From: JAZKFR01 sp040386295
GTDB lineage: Bacteria; Pseudomonadota; Gammaproteobacteria; Burkholderiales; Rhodocyclaceae
Assembly (NCBI GenBank): GCA_040386295.1
Contig: JAZKFR010000079.1
Coordinates: 1-10,509 of the forward strand
DNA: 10,509 nt
Direction: 5' to 3'
This document shows positions 1 to 7,039 of this stretch, one piece after another. The stretch's first letter is position 1. Each line of letters opens with the position of its first letter. The notes under the pieces were generated by a model, which searched no databases, was not told the origin of the DNA, and saw nothing but the letters and a program-made list of their open reading frames with translations. The translations under genes were made by a program, and so were the position numbers.

Positions 1-1
1 G

Positions 2-355
2 AGCGCCGCCGACTTCGTCAATACCGCACGTGGCTTTATGTTTTCTCTCGGTTGTATTCAAGCTTTGCGTTGCCACACCAACAGCTGCCCAACCGGCATT
101 ACCACGCATAACCCGCGTTTGCAGCGCGGTTTGGTGGTCGAAGATAAAACCGAACGCGTTGCTTTTTACTGCCGCAACGTGTTGAAGGAGGTGGATATGA
201 TCGCCCACTCCTGCGGTTTGCATCACGCCCGGCAGTTTCGTCGCGAGCATGTGCGGATCGTGCAGCCCTCTGGCCAAAGCATTTCGCTTGAGCAGCTTTA
301 TCCCTACCCTGAACTACGTCATCAGCAAAGCCAGCCGCTGGCTCGAGAAGCGTAA
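2..355 (+). CDS. C-terminal end of an FMN-binding glutamate synthase-family protein (partial, 5' end outside window)
   Basis: The reading frame is open from the window edge to a TAA at 353-355 and gives the last 117 residues. The motif GCIQALRCHTNSCP has cysteines spaced C-x5-C-x4-C (first Cys codon 53-55). This is the 3Fe-4S cluster pattern of the FMN/Fe-S domain of glutamate synthase large subunits and of the shorter stand-alone relatives. The following stretch (GLVVEDKTERVAFY, then a tail ending near LEQLYPYPEL) matches how the short FMN-binding glutamate synthase-like proteins end; full GltB continues into a GXGXG domain, which is absent here. The family transfers electrons or ammonia in glutamate formation, but the physiological reaction of the short stand-alone members is often unproven. 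The gene runs straight up to the accessory segment: a 34-bp palindrome begins 31 bases after the stop. The family call is firm; the exact substrate is not. Confidence 0.85.
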   Translation, partial: SAADFVNTARGFMFSLGCIQALRCHTNSCPTGITTHNPRLQRGLVVEDKTERVAFYCRNVLKEVDMIAHSCGLHHARQFRREHVRIVQPSGQSISLEQLYPYPELRHQQSQPLAREA

Positions 356-386
356 GCGCGCTGCGTCAGGCGAGCTGGGTGAACGG

Positions 387-420
387 CCAGGGCAATTGCA
401 TCAAAATGCGACTGCCCTGG
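387..420. repeat. 34-bp palindrome made of left-like and right-like ISAs1 ends
   Basis: The left arm 387-401 and right arm 406-420 pair at 13 of 15 positions around the loop CAAA. The left 18 bases (388-405) match the insertion-sequence left end at 1895-1912 at 17 of 18 positions. The right arm matches the last 15 bases at the right end (3183-3197) at 14 of 15, in the orientation of a right end. The palindrome thus looks like an insertion sequence that lost everything between its two tips. It lies 31 bases after the glutamate synthase-like stop codon and could fold in that transcript, but it is followed by GTTCGG rather than a T run, so it is not a classical intrinsic terminator. Confidence 0.6.
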
Positions 421-577
421 GTTCGGTGCGGCATCTGCAGATTTTGTTGCGCTTCGGTGTTGATCGGTACGTATTTTGTCCCGGCTCGCGAGCGCGATGT
501 TTACGGATTAATGTGCGTAGAACCAAAATCAGGCGCCTGAAACAAGACACGTAGACGCTAAGTTCAATCTCTTTGAT
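421..577. other. Non-coding stretch between the palindrome and the orphan gene
   Basis: I see no convincing gene here; the open frames crossing it carry no recognisable motif. It holds two perfect palindromes: GCTCGCGAGC at 484-493 and TCAGGCGCCTGA at 529-540. Neither matches the insertion-sequence ends. If the composite-transposon reading is right, this is part of the cargo. Confidence 0.5.
525..540 (-). terminator. Weak candidate terminator for the minus-strand orphan gene
   Basis: Read on the minus strand, the palindrome TCAGGCGCCTGA (529-540) is followed at once by TTTT (525-528). It lies 37 bases past the stop codon of the gene ending at 578. Loop geometry allows only a short stem and the T run is short, so this is a weak candidate. 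Confidence 0.22.
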
Positions 578-1783
578 TTATACGCGATGTGTTGCAAACA
601 TGTGACTCAAACTCATAGGCTCCGAATTATCTGCAAACAAGCCCAGTTCTTCTCGAATACCTTCCTGACATGCCGCATGCTGTTTTGCCGCTTCGTGTGC
701 CGCTTCATCGACCTCCTGCGCATCTTGCTCGGTCTCCACAAGCTGCAAATAAGCATTTTTCATGGCGGCGACATGCAAATCTTCTAAATCCTCCCCCTCT
801 GGGGTTTCGTGCGCTTTCATAAACGATTCCAGGGCAGTGCGCGTTTCTTGCGACACCGGTTCACCACGCGCCTCGCAATCGGCCCTGTGGCGGGGGCCAA
901 AAGCGTCAAGGTAGGCCATTACATTGGGCCCACGGTCTGTTTCCATGCAAATTCCTCGCCCAAGGAGTTCTAGCGGATTCATGCGCCGGGCCACCGCATA
1001 GCTCTGCTCAAAGTACAAAATCGCTGCCTTCGGTACCTGATGATCACGCAGATATTGCTCACTGACTTGACGCTCCGCTACAACGTCCGCCAAGGTAATC
1101 GGCGTCCCTCTGCGATAAACGCCGCGAAGATCTGCTCTAAACCGTTCTTCAGAAGAAGCCACGGCGCTTGATGTCGGTACGGGCACGTCATTGCCCTTGT
1201 TTAACCTTAAATGCTCAGTATCCGACGCCAAAACGCCCAGCCCTCGCTGACGCTGATAAACAAGCGCTTCTTCGACCTGTTTAAGCTTGCACAGCCTTTG
1301 CAAGTGATAGGCGGTTTTGCGCATATCAACAGGCGTCGCCCCAAATTTTTCAAACACAATGCGCCCCAACTGCGCCAACAACGCTGGATGCGCCCTGCCA
1401 ATCTTCAGCTGCCCACCCTCGATGACCAAGCCAAATTCGTCAGAATTAGGTGCTGCTAAATAGGGGATCGCTTCATGCACGCCAGCGCTGGCGCTCATCC
1501 CTAAAGCAAACGTCCAGAAATTTGCCAACTGCCGAACTTGACCGCCAGTAAAGGCTAAAATTACTTGCTCCTTGGTTAACGTTCCAGTCTTAGCAGCCTT
1601 CTCCACTGCCGCGTACAAAGGCGGGACAGCATAATCTTTGCCTGGGCCTTCACCCAGTGACGAACTGAGTGTTTCGTAATGCTTTAATGATGAGAAACCG
1701 CTAACAGCGGATACCGAACTACAGGTTCGTGCAGCAACCATAAATTGTGAGTATGAGGGGGGGCGTCTAACAAGCGATAACAT
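578..1783 (-). CDS. Orphan protein of unknown function, 401 residues, probable transposon cargo
   Basis: I do not recognise this protein. The frame could start 12 codons earlier (at 1819), but the ATG at 1783 has a good AGGAG ribosome binding site six bases upstream, so I use that start. The product has no clear signal peptide or membrane segment. Its N-terminus is rich in serine and basic residues (residues 1-45). The middle (about 55-180) alternates hydrophobic and charged stretches, with a Gly/Ala-rich patch near 94-112. The C-terminal part (about 310-385) is strongly acidic, Ala- and Glu-rich, and looks helical, possibly coiled coil. No catalytic or metal-binding motif stands out. It is the only minus-strand gene in the window and sits between ISAs1-type ends, away from any operon partner. 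The soluble, helical build and Ser-rich N-terminus would suit a secreted effector, but that is speculation. The long open frame and good ribosome binding site support a real gene. Confidence 0.7.
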   Translation of the reverse strand: MLSLVRRPPSYSQFMVAARTCSSVSAVSGFSSLKHYETLSSSLGEGPGKDYAVPPLYAAVEKAAKTGTLTKEQVILAFTGGQVRQLANFWTFALGMSASAGVHEAIPYLAAPNSDEFGLVIEGGQLKIGRAHPALLAQLGRIVFEKFGATPVDMRKTAYHLQRLCKLKQVEEALVYQRQRGLGVLASDTEHLRLNKGNDVPVPTSSAVASSEERFRADLRGVYRRGTPITLADVVAERQVSEQYLRDHQVPKAAILYFEQSYAVARRMNPLELLGRGICMETDRGPNVMAYLDAFGPRHRADCEARGEPVSQETRTALESFMKAHETPEGEDLEDLHVAAMKNAYLQLVETEQDAQEVDEAAHEAAKQHAACQEGIREELGLFADNSEPMSLSHMFATHRV

Positions 1784-1847
1784 GACCAACTCCTTATAAA
1801 AAATGAAGGCAAAACCCACCGGAACCGGCTAGCGATTTCGGGCGGAG

Positions 1848-1874
1848 ATAATACCGCTTATTTTTCAAAAACAA
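1848..1874 (-). promoter_or_regulatory. Possible promoter of the orphan gene
   Basis: On the minus strand a TATTAT box (1848-1853) is preceded, after 15 bases, by TTGTTT (1869-1874). This would start transcription about 55 to 60 bases upstream of the chosen ATG. The spacing is shorter than the usual 17, so the call is weak. It lies just outside the left end of the insertion sequence at 1895. Confidence 0.25.
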
Positions 1875-1894
1875 CGTCCCCAGCGACGGCTGCT

Positions 1895-1912
1895 CAGGGC
1901 AATCGCATCAAA
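1895..1912 (+). repeat. Left terminal inverted repeat of the ISAs1-family element
   Basis: CAGGGCAATCGCATCAAA is an exact inverted match of 3179-3196 and differs at one base from the outer copy at 388-405. Confidence 0.85.
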
Positions 1913-1914
1913 AC

Positions 1915-1942
1915 TCAAGTCCTCACTACCGTGAGCGCTTGA
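1915..1942. other. Subterminal hairpin inside the insertion sequence
   Basis: TCAAG (1915-1919) pairs with CTTGA (1938-1942), and CTCAC (1922-1926) pairs with GTGAG (1931-1935), around a TACC loop, with a 2x2 internal bulge. It sits directly inside the left inverted repeat and about 85 bases before the transposase ATG. In other insertion sequences, hairpins in this place block translation from transcripts that read in from outside. That role here is inference. Confidence 0.35.
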
Positions 1943-2027
1943 AATAATCGTTCACACTTAACGAGTTACAAATGGGCTGTTCACAGCGCCCTGATTTGTG
2001 TAGCTTTCTGTCTTCTTGGGTAGACTC

Positions 2028-3174
2028 ATGGGGACGGAGCATGATGTAGTTCCGAGCAATCGCTGGTCTTTGGCGGAAATTTTTTCAGCACTTCCGGATC
2101 CGCGTGTGGCGGGCAGATCAAAGCATGACCTGGTAAAAATGTTGGTGGTGACGGTCTGCGGGCTGCTCTGTGGCGTGGACGATTTTGTGGGCATCGCGGC
2201 ATGGGCAGATGAACGCATAGACTGGCTGCGGCGATTTTTAAAGCTCGAAAACGGAATTCCTTCTCACGACACGTTTTGCCGACTGTTTGGCCTGTTGGAT
2301 CGAAGCGCTGTAGAAAAGGGGTTCCGTCTCTGGGTGGACAGTGTGCTGCCCGCCTTGGTGGAAGGAACGGTGGTGGCGATTGACGGAAAAGCCAGTCGGC
2401 GCAGCAAGATGACGGGGCAACAGGCCTTGCACCTGGTCAGCGCGTTTGCCACAGAGGCACGGCTGATCTTGGGGCAGGAAGCCTGTGCCGAGCAGTCCAA
2501 CGAACTGACGGCGATCCCGGTTCTGCTCGAAACTCTGCTGCCCAAGGGCACCGCCGTCACCATCGATGCGATGGGCACGCACGGCAATATTGCCCAAGCA
2601 ATCCGAGAGCGTGAAGCGCACTACGTTCTGGCCATAAAGGACAACCAGCCCAAACTAGCGGAATCGATCACGACCTTCTTCGAGATGGGACAGGCCGAGC
2701 AATGGAGGAACACGCCGCACACCTATGCCGAATCGGTAGAAAAGGATCATGGTCGGCTGGAAGTTCGTCGCTGCTGGGCGTTCACCCAGTTGGAATGCCT
2801 TGCTGCACCTGAGAAGTGGGTCGACCTGAGCCTGTTCGGCGTGATCGAATCAGAGCGCACAAGCAACGGCAAAACGAGCCACGAGCGCCGCCTCCACATC
2901 GGCAGCATTGCCCCTGAGGCCAGCACACGTAGCCAACGTGGTGCGGGCTGACTGGGGAATCGAAACCCGTGTTCATTGGTGTCTCGATGCTGCCCTGAAC
3001 GATGACCAACTGCGTGCGCGTGTTAAAAATGCCGGCGCCAATCTTGCGATCGTTCGCCGCCTCGTCCTCAATTTGTTTCGCCTTGATGCGTCCAAACGCA
3101 AGGGCGGTATCCATACCCGACGCATCTTGGCCGCTTCTTCGGATGCCTACCGCGAAGCGTTACTCGGGGTGTGA
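2028..3174 (+). pseudogene. ISAs1-family DDE transposase, disrupted by a one-base frameshift
   Basis: The first frame (ATG 2028, stop 2949-2951) encodes 307 residues. It has the N-terminal region typical of the family (about residues 14-90, including ALPDPR and HDTFCRLF) followed by a DDE catalytic domain. The first two catalytic aspartates are visible: D119 in VVAIDGK and D180 in VTIDAMGT. The family sequence then breaks near IGSIAPEA and continues in the next frame as AHVANVVRADWGIETRVHW, ending at 3172-3174. This second part holds the third catalytic residue (Glu, codon 2962-2964). One extra base, for example the A after GAGGCC near 2922, explains the break. Removing it gives about 381 residues, the usual length for this family. 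No slippery heptamer is visible at the junction, so programmed frameshifting is unlikely. A TTG at 2016 is an alternative upstream start. The enzyme should be inactive as read. Confidence 0.85.
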
Positions 3175-3178
3175 TCGG

Positions 3179-3196
3179 TTTGATGCGATTGCCCTG
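3179..3196 (-). repeat. Right terminal inverted repeat of the ISAs1-family element
   Basis: TTTGATGCGATTGCCCTG is the exact reverse complement of the left end at 1895-1912. It begins four bases after the transposase stop codon. Confidence 0.85.
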
Positions 3197-3238
3197 GGGG
3201 TGAACGGCTTGCCGGGCAAATCATACGGGTGAGGATGT

Positions 3239-3244
3239 TAGAAT
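3239..3244 (+). promoter_or_regulatory. Possible -10 box upstream of yebC
   Basis: TAGAAT lies 36 bases before the yebC ATG. No good -35 box sits at 17 bases upstream (the nearest TTGCCG, 3209-3214, is 24 bases away). The yebC promoter must lie in this roughly 80-base gap or read out from the insertion sequence. Confidence 0.25.
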
Positions 3245-3280
3245 CGCCCCCTCTAAATTCAGGATTCGGGATAAGCAACC

Positions 3281-4006
3281 ATGGCAGGACATAGCAAATG
3301 GGCGAATATTCAGCACCGCAAAGGACGGCAAGACGAGAAACGCGGTGCGGTTTTTTCTAAGCTAGCTAAAGAAATTACGGTGGCAGCAAAAATGGGCGGT
3401 GGCGACATCGGCTTTAACCCGCGCCTGCGTTTGGCGGTGGATAAGGCCAAAGGCGTCAATATGCCGAAAGACAAAATTGATAACGCCATCAAAAAAGGCA
3501 CGGGCGAATTAGAAGGCGTTGATTACCTTGAAATTCGCTACGAGGGCTACGGCATCAACGGGGCCGCAGTGATGGTCGACTGCTTGACCGACAATCGGAC
3601 GCGTACCGTCGCCGAGGTACGCCACGCCTTTAATAAATACGGCGGCAATATGGGCAGTGATGGCTGCGTTGCGTTTCAATTCAAACATTGCGGCCAGCTC
3701 TTATTTGCGCCAGGCACTGACGAAGCTGCGTTGATGGAAGCCGCCATCGAGGCGGGCGCAGAAGACGTGCTCAGTAACGACGATCGTTCAATCGAAGTGA
3801 TTACGCCACCACACGACTACATGTCGATTAAAGAAGCTTTGGACAAAGCCGGGTTTGTCGCTGAGTTTGGCCAGGTCACGATGAAGGCCGATAACGAAGT
3901 CGAATTGCTCGGTGAAGACGCGCTCAAAATGCAAAAACTGATCGATGCGCTGGAAAATCTCGACGACGTACAAGCCGTATTTACCAGCGTCTTGATGGAC
4001 GTTTGA
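3281..4006 (+). CDS. yebC: YebC/TACO1-family protein
   Basis: The 241-residue protein has the full YebC layout: the family start MAGHSKWANIQHRKGRQDEKRG (residues 1-22), the central segment NRTRTVAEVRHAFNKYGGNMG (about 106-126), and the acidic C-terminal domain ending in VFTSVLMDV. Length is normal for the family. YebC proteins have long been annotated as DNA-binding transcriptional regulators; more recent work on bacterial YebC and its mitochondrial relative TACO1 supports a role in translation, helping ribosomes through difficult stretches such as polyproline. The protein is cytoplasmic. The start is fixed by family homology; upstream Shine-Dalgarno pairing is weak. The gene begins 84 bases after the insertion-sequence end, so the transposon may have replaced its original upstream region. 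In many proteobacteria yebC lies next to ruvC, but not here. Confidence 0.93.
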   Translation: MAGHSKWANIQHRKGRQDEKRGAVFSKLAKEITVAAKMGGGDIGFNPRLRLAVDKAKGVNMPKDKIDNAIKKGTGELEGVDYLEIRYEGYGINGAAVMVDCLTDNRTRTVAEVRHAFNKYGGNMGSDGCVAFQFKHCGQLLFAPGTDEAALMEAAIEAGAEDVLSNDDRSIEVITPPHDYMSIKEALDKAGFVAEFGQVTMKADNEVELLGEDALKMQKLIDALENLDDVQAVFTSVLMDV

Positions 4007-4147
4007 GCTTTATCGCTGCGCACAAGCCAAGCGCCACCCCGCCTGAGGCGACGGCCGGGCAAACTAATTATCAACAGCACGACCCTATTTCCCCATCACA
4101 CCGTAAAATGGCGCCCTTTTTTGGACTGCGCTTGGAGAAGACTGACG
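4007..4147. promoter_or_regulatory. Intergenic region before dcd with a possible -10 box
   Basis: This 141-base gap holds a small GC hairpin (CGCC-TGA-GGCG, 4040-4050) with no T run behind it. Further on, TAAAAT at 4104-4109 could be a -10 box for dcd, with no clear -35 partner. GGAG at 4134-4137 is the likely ribosome binding site. The hexamer T run after GGCGCC (4111-4122) resembles a terminator tail but lacks a proper stem. Confidence 0.3.
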
Positions 4148-4714
4148 ATGACAATTAAATCAGACAAGTGGATTCGTCGCATGGCGAAAGAGCACGGCAT
4201 GATAGAGCCGTTTGAACCGAACCAAGTGCGCGAGCTGGATGGACGAAAAATCGTTTCATACGGCACCTCCAGCTACGGCTACGACATTCGTTGCTCGAAC
4301 GAATTCAAGCTGTTCACCAACATCAACTCGACTATCGTCGACCCAAAAAATTTCGACCCCAATTCTTTTGTTGAAGTCAAAAACGACTTCTGCATCATTC
4401 CCCCCAATTCTTTCGCCTTGGCAAGAACGGTCGAATACTTCCGCATCCCACGCAGCGTACTGACGGTTTGTTTGGGCAAAAGCACTTACGCCCGCTGCGG
4501 CATCATCGTCAACGTGACGCCTTTTGAACCGGAATGGGAAGGCTACGTCACGCTTGAGTTTTCAAACACCACGCCTTTGCCGGCCAAAATTTACGCCAAC
4601 GAAGGGATTGCCCAAGTTTTGTTTTTTGAGTCCGACGAAGAGTGCGAAACCTCGTACAAAGATCGCGGCGGCAAATACCAAGGCCAGGTCGGCGTCACCT
4701 TACCCAAAATCTGA
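4148..4714 (+). CDS. dcd: dCTP deaminase
   Basis: The enzyme converts dCTP to dUTP and ammonia in the cytoplasm, supplying dUMP for thymidylate synthesis. The ATG at 4148 gives 188 residues beginning MTIKSDKWIRRMAKEHGMI, the length and start seen in betaproteobacterial Dcd; an upstream TTG at 4121 would add nine unneeded residues. The nucleotide-binding motif GKSTYAR is at 110-116. The segment PEWEGYVTLEFSN (128-140) carries the catalytic glutamate (E137, equivalent to E138 of Escherichia coli Dcd). The C-terminus KYQGQVGVTLPKI is the expected flexible lid that closes over the nucleotide. GGAG lies ten bases upstream of the ATG. The decarboxylase gene follows after 84 bases, an arrangement I believe is common in Burkholderiales. 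It is complete and shows no defects. Confidence 0.96.
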   Translation: MTIKSDKWIRRMAKEHGMIEPFEPNQVRELDGRKIVSYGTSSYGYDIRCSNEFKLFTNINSTIVDPKNFDPNSFVEVKNDFCIIPPNSFALARTVEYFRIPRSVLTVCLGKSTYARCGIIVNVTPFEPEWEGYVTLEFSNTTPLPAKIYANEGIAQVLFFESDEECETSYKDRGGKYQGQVGVTLPKI

Positions 4715-4798
4715 TACGCAGCAGGCCGGACGTTTTCTGCGGCACTGCACGTTTCCCTCAACCGCTTATTCGCGTTGCTTTGCCGTAGGAGTTAATTC

Positions 4799-7039
4799 AT
4801 GCGTTTCCATTTTCCAGTCATTGTCATTGACGAAGATTTCCGTTCAGAAAACGCCAGTGGGCTGGGGATTCGCGCCTTGGCCAAAGCCATCGAAGACGAA
4901 GGCATGGAAGTGCTGGGCGTCACCAATTACGGCGACCTCACCTCGTTTGCGCAACAGCAGAGCCGCGCTTCAGCCTTTATTTTGTCGATTGACGACGAAG
5001 AATTTAGTGTCGATACGACCGAGAAAACGATTGCTGGCTTGCGCGCTTTTGTCCAAGAAATTCGTTGTCGCAACGAACGCATCCCGATCTTTTTACACGG
5101 TGAAACACGCACCTCGCGCCATATTCCAAATGACGTACTGCGCGAGCTACACGGCTTCATTCATATGTTTGAAGATACGCCAGAGTTCATTGGCCGCTAC
5201 GTTGTGCGCGAGGCCAAGGCTTATTTAAAAAGTGTGCCACCGCCGTTTTTCCGTGCACTGACACACTACGCCTCGGATGGCTCGTATTCCTGGCACTGCC
5301 CGGGGCATTCGGGTGGTGTGGCGTTTCTGAAAAGCCCGGTCGGCCAGATGTTCCACCAGTTTTTTGGCGAAAACATGCTGCGTGCCGACGTCTGCAATGC
5401 GGTTGAAGAGCTAGGTCAGTTGCTCGATCACACCGGCCCCGTCGCCGCTTCCGAACGCAATGCCGCGCGCATTTTTAACGCCGATCATCTGTACTTCGTC
5501 ACCAACGGCACCTCCACCTCAAACAAAATCGTTTGGCACTCGACCGTCGCACCGGGCGACATCGTTGTGGTTGATCGTAACTGCCATAAATCGGTACTGC
5601 ATTCGATCATCATGACCGGCGCCATTCCGGTGTTTTTGATGCCAACACGCAATCACTACGGCATCATTGGCCCGATCCCGAAAGAAGAATTCTTATGGGA
5701 GAACATCCAGAAAAAAATTCAGTCGCACCCCTTCGCGCGCAACGTACAAGCCAAGCCGCGCGTGCTGACCATCACGCAAAGCACGTATGACGGCGTGTTG
5801 TACAACGTCGAAGAAATCAAAGAAATGCTCGACGGCAAAATTGACACCTTGCACTTTGACGAAGCCTGGTTGCCGCACGCCGCCTTCCACGATTTCTACG
5901 GCGACTATCACGCCATCGGCGCTGACCGTCCGCGCTGCAAAGAGTCCATGGTTTTCTCGACGCAATCGACGCACAAATTGCTCGCCGGGCTATCGCAAGC
6001 CTCGCAAATTTTGGTGCAAAACTCCGATACTCGACAGCTCGATCGCGACGTGTTTAACGAGGCCTACTTGATGCACACCTCAACCTCACCGCAATACGCC
6101 ATCATCGCCTCGTGCGATGTTGCGGCAGCGATGATGGACGCGCCAGCGGGTACCGCACTGGTTGAAGAATCGATTGCCGAAGCGCTCGATTTTCGCCGCG
6201 CCATGCGTAAAGTCGCCGAAGAGTGGGGCGTTGATTGGTGGTTCAAAGTTTGGGGGCCGAACGACCTATCAGAAGAAGGCATCGAAGAACGCGCCGCTTG
6301 GATGCTCAAGCCGGGCGAACGCTGGCACGGCTTTGGCGACTTGGCCGACGGCTTTAATATGCTTGACCCAATCAAAGCGACGATCATCACGCCCGGTTTG
6401 GACGTGGATGGTGACTTCTCAGAGTGGGGAATTCCCGCCGCAATCGTCACCAAATACCTGGCCGAACACGGCGTCATCGTCGAAAAGTGCGGGCTTTATT
6501 CCTTCTTCATCATGTTCACGATTGGCATTACCAAAGGCCGTTGGAACACCATGGTGACTGAGTTGCAACAATTTAAAGACGACTACGACCAGAACCAACC
6601 GCTGTGGAAAGTCTTGCCCGAATTCGTCGGCAAACATCCGCGTTACGAACGCATCGGCCTCAAAGATCTATGCCGACAAATTCACGACATCTATGCCAGC
6701 AGCGATGTCGCCCGCTTAACGACGGAAATGTATCTATCGAATATGGAACCCGCGATGCGGCCAGCCGACGCCTTTGCCAAAATGGCGCACCGCGAGATCG
6801 ATCGCGTACCGATTGACGACCTCGAAGGCCGCATCACCAGCATCTTGCTCACGCCTTATCCGCCGGGCATTCCGCTGCTGATTCCGGGCGAGCGCTTCAA
6901 TGGAACGATCGTTCGTTACTTAAAATTCGCGCGCGATTTCAACGAGAAATTCCCCGGTTTTGAAACCGATATTCACGGCCTAGTGAAAGAAATACGCAAC
7001 GACAAAGCGAGCTACTACGTAGATTGCGTGCGGCAATAA
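4799..7039 (+). CDS. PLP-dependent Orn/Lys/Arg decarboxylase (class III fold)
   Basis: The 746-residue protein removes the carboxyl group from a basic amino acid to yield a polyamine precursor or diamine (agmatine, cadaverine or putrescine). Residues 1 to about 130 form the N-terminal flavodoxin-like wing domain (start MRFHFPVIVIDEDF). The large PLP domain follows with HCPGHSGG at 166-173, TNGTSTSNK at 235-243, HFDEAW (D354, which contacts the pyridine nitrogen) and STHKLLAG, whose K393 should form the Schiff base with PLP. A C-terminal domain completes the protein. The length matches inducible and biosynthetic members of the group. The ATG is preceded by AGGAG (4787-4791) with seven-base spacing. 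Sequence motifs alone do not separate arginine from lysine or ornithine activity, so I give no symbol; related betaproteobacterial genes are annotated in all three ways. Roles in polyamine supply or acid resistance are possible. The gene is complete. Confidence 0.93.
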   Translation: MRFHFPVIVIDEDFRSENASGLGIRALAKAIEDEGMEVLGVTNYGDLTSFAQQQSRASAFILSIDDEEFSVDTTEKTIAGLRAFVQEIRCRNERIPIFLHGETRTSRHIPNDVLRELHGFIHMFEDTPEFIGRYVVREAKAYLKSVPPPFFRALTHYASDGSYSWHCPGHSGGVAFLKSPVGQMFHQFFGENMLRADVCNAVEELGQLLDHTGPVAASERNAARIFNADHLYFVTNGTSTSNKIVWHSTVAPGDIVVVDRNCHKSVLHSIIMTGAIPVFLMPTRNHYGIIGPIPKEEFLWENIQKKIQSHPFARNVQAKPRVLTITQSTYDGVLYNVEEIKEMLDGKIDTLHFDEAWLPHAAFHDFYGDYHAIGADRPRCKESMVFSTQSTHKLLAGLSQASQILVQNSDTRQLDRDVFNEAYLMHTSTSPQYAIIASCDVAAAMMDAPAGTALVEESIAEALDFRRAMRKVAEEWGVDWWFKVWGPNDLSEEGIEERAAWMLKPGERWHGFGDLADGFNMLDPIKATIITPGLDVDGDFSEWGIPAAIVTKYLAEHGVIVEKCGLYSFFIMFTIGITKGRWNTMVTELQQFKDDYDQNQPLWKVLPEFVGKHPRYERIGLKDLCRQIHDIYASSDVARLTTEMYLSNMEPAMRPADAFAKMAHREIDRVPIDDLEGRITSILLTPYPPGIPLLIPGERFNGTIVRYLKFARDFNEKFPGFETDIHGLVKEIRNDKASYYVDCVRQ

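Larger units (their letters stand above)
1895..3196 (+). mobile_element. ISAs1-family insertion sequence, about 1.3 kb, with a broken transposase
   Basis: The ends are 18-base perfect inverted repeats: CAGGGCAATCGCATCAAA at 1895-1912 and its complement at 3179-3196. The 1302-base length, ends beginning CAGGG and a single DDE transposase gene are the known features of the ISAs1 family (which includes the H-repeat proteins of Escherichia coli). No target duplication flanks this unit: the left flank is gacggctgct and the right flank ggggtgaacg. However, the right flank matches a sequence next to a second ISAs1-like end at 388. The perfect inverted repeats suggest fairly recent activity of this copy, whereas the transposase frameshift implies it cannot move by itself now. 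Confidence 0.85.
377..3208. mobile_element. Candidate decayed composite transposon bounded by an 11-base direct repeat
   Basis: GGGTGAACGGC occurs at 377-387 and again at 3198-3208. The left copy abuts an ISAs1-type terminal sequence (CAGGGCAATTGCATCAAA, 388-405). The right copy lies one base beyond the matching inverted end (TTTGATGCGATTGCCCTG, 3179-3196). If one more base is included in each inverted end, a 10-base exact direct repeat (377-386 and 3198-3207) flanks the unit, which fits the 8-10 base duplications of ISAs1-family elements. The insertion sequence alone (1895-3196) has no matching flanks: gacggctgct on the left, ggggtgaacg on the right. The unit that last moved therefore seems to include the orphan gene at 578-1783. 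I infer this from sequence layout only. An older chromosomal palindrome next to an unrelated insertion is the main alternative. Confidence 0.45.

Noticed and set aside
249..554. Open frame overlapping the end of the glutamate synthase-like gene
   Set aside because: It runs through the palindrome at 387-420, has no recognisable motif and no good ribosome binding site.
2895..2930. Programmed frameshift in the transposase
   Set aside because: No A- or T-rich slippery heptamer or downstream structure is evident at the junction, and ISAs1 transposases are normally made from a single frame.
3205..4063. The ten-mer GCCGGGCAAA on both sides of yebC (3211-3220 and 4054-4063)
   Set aside because: A ten-base match of GC-rich sequence within 1 kb can easily arise by chance, and it has no link to the insertion-sequence ends.
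4524..5228. Long open frame overlapping the end of dcd and the start of the decarboxylase
   Set aside because: It has no family resemblance and lies in another frame of two well-recognised genes, so it is a shadow.
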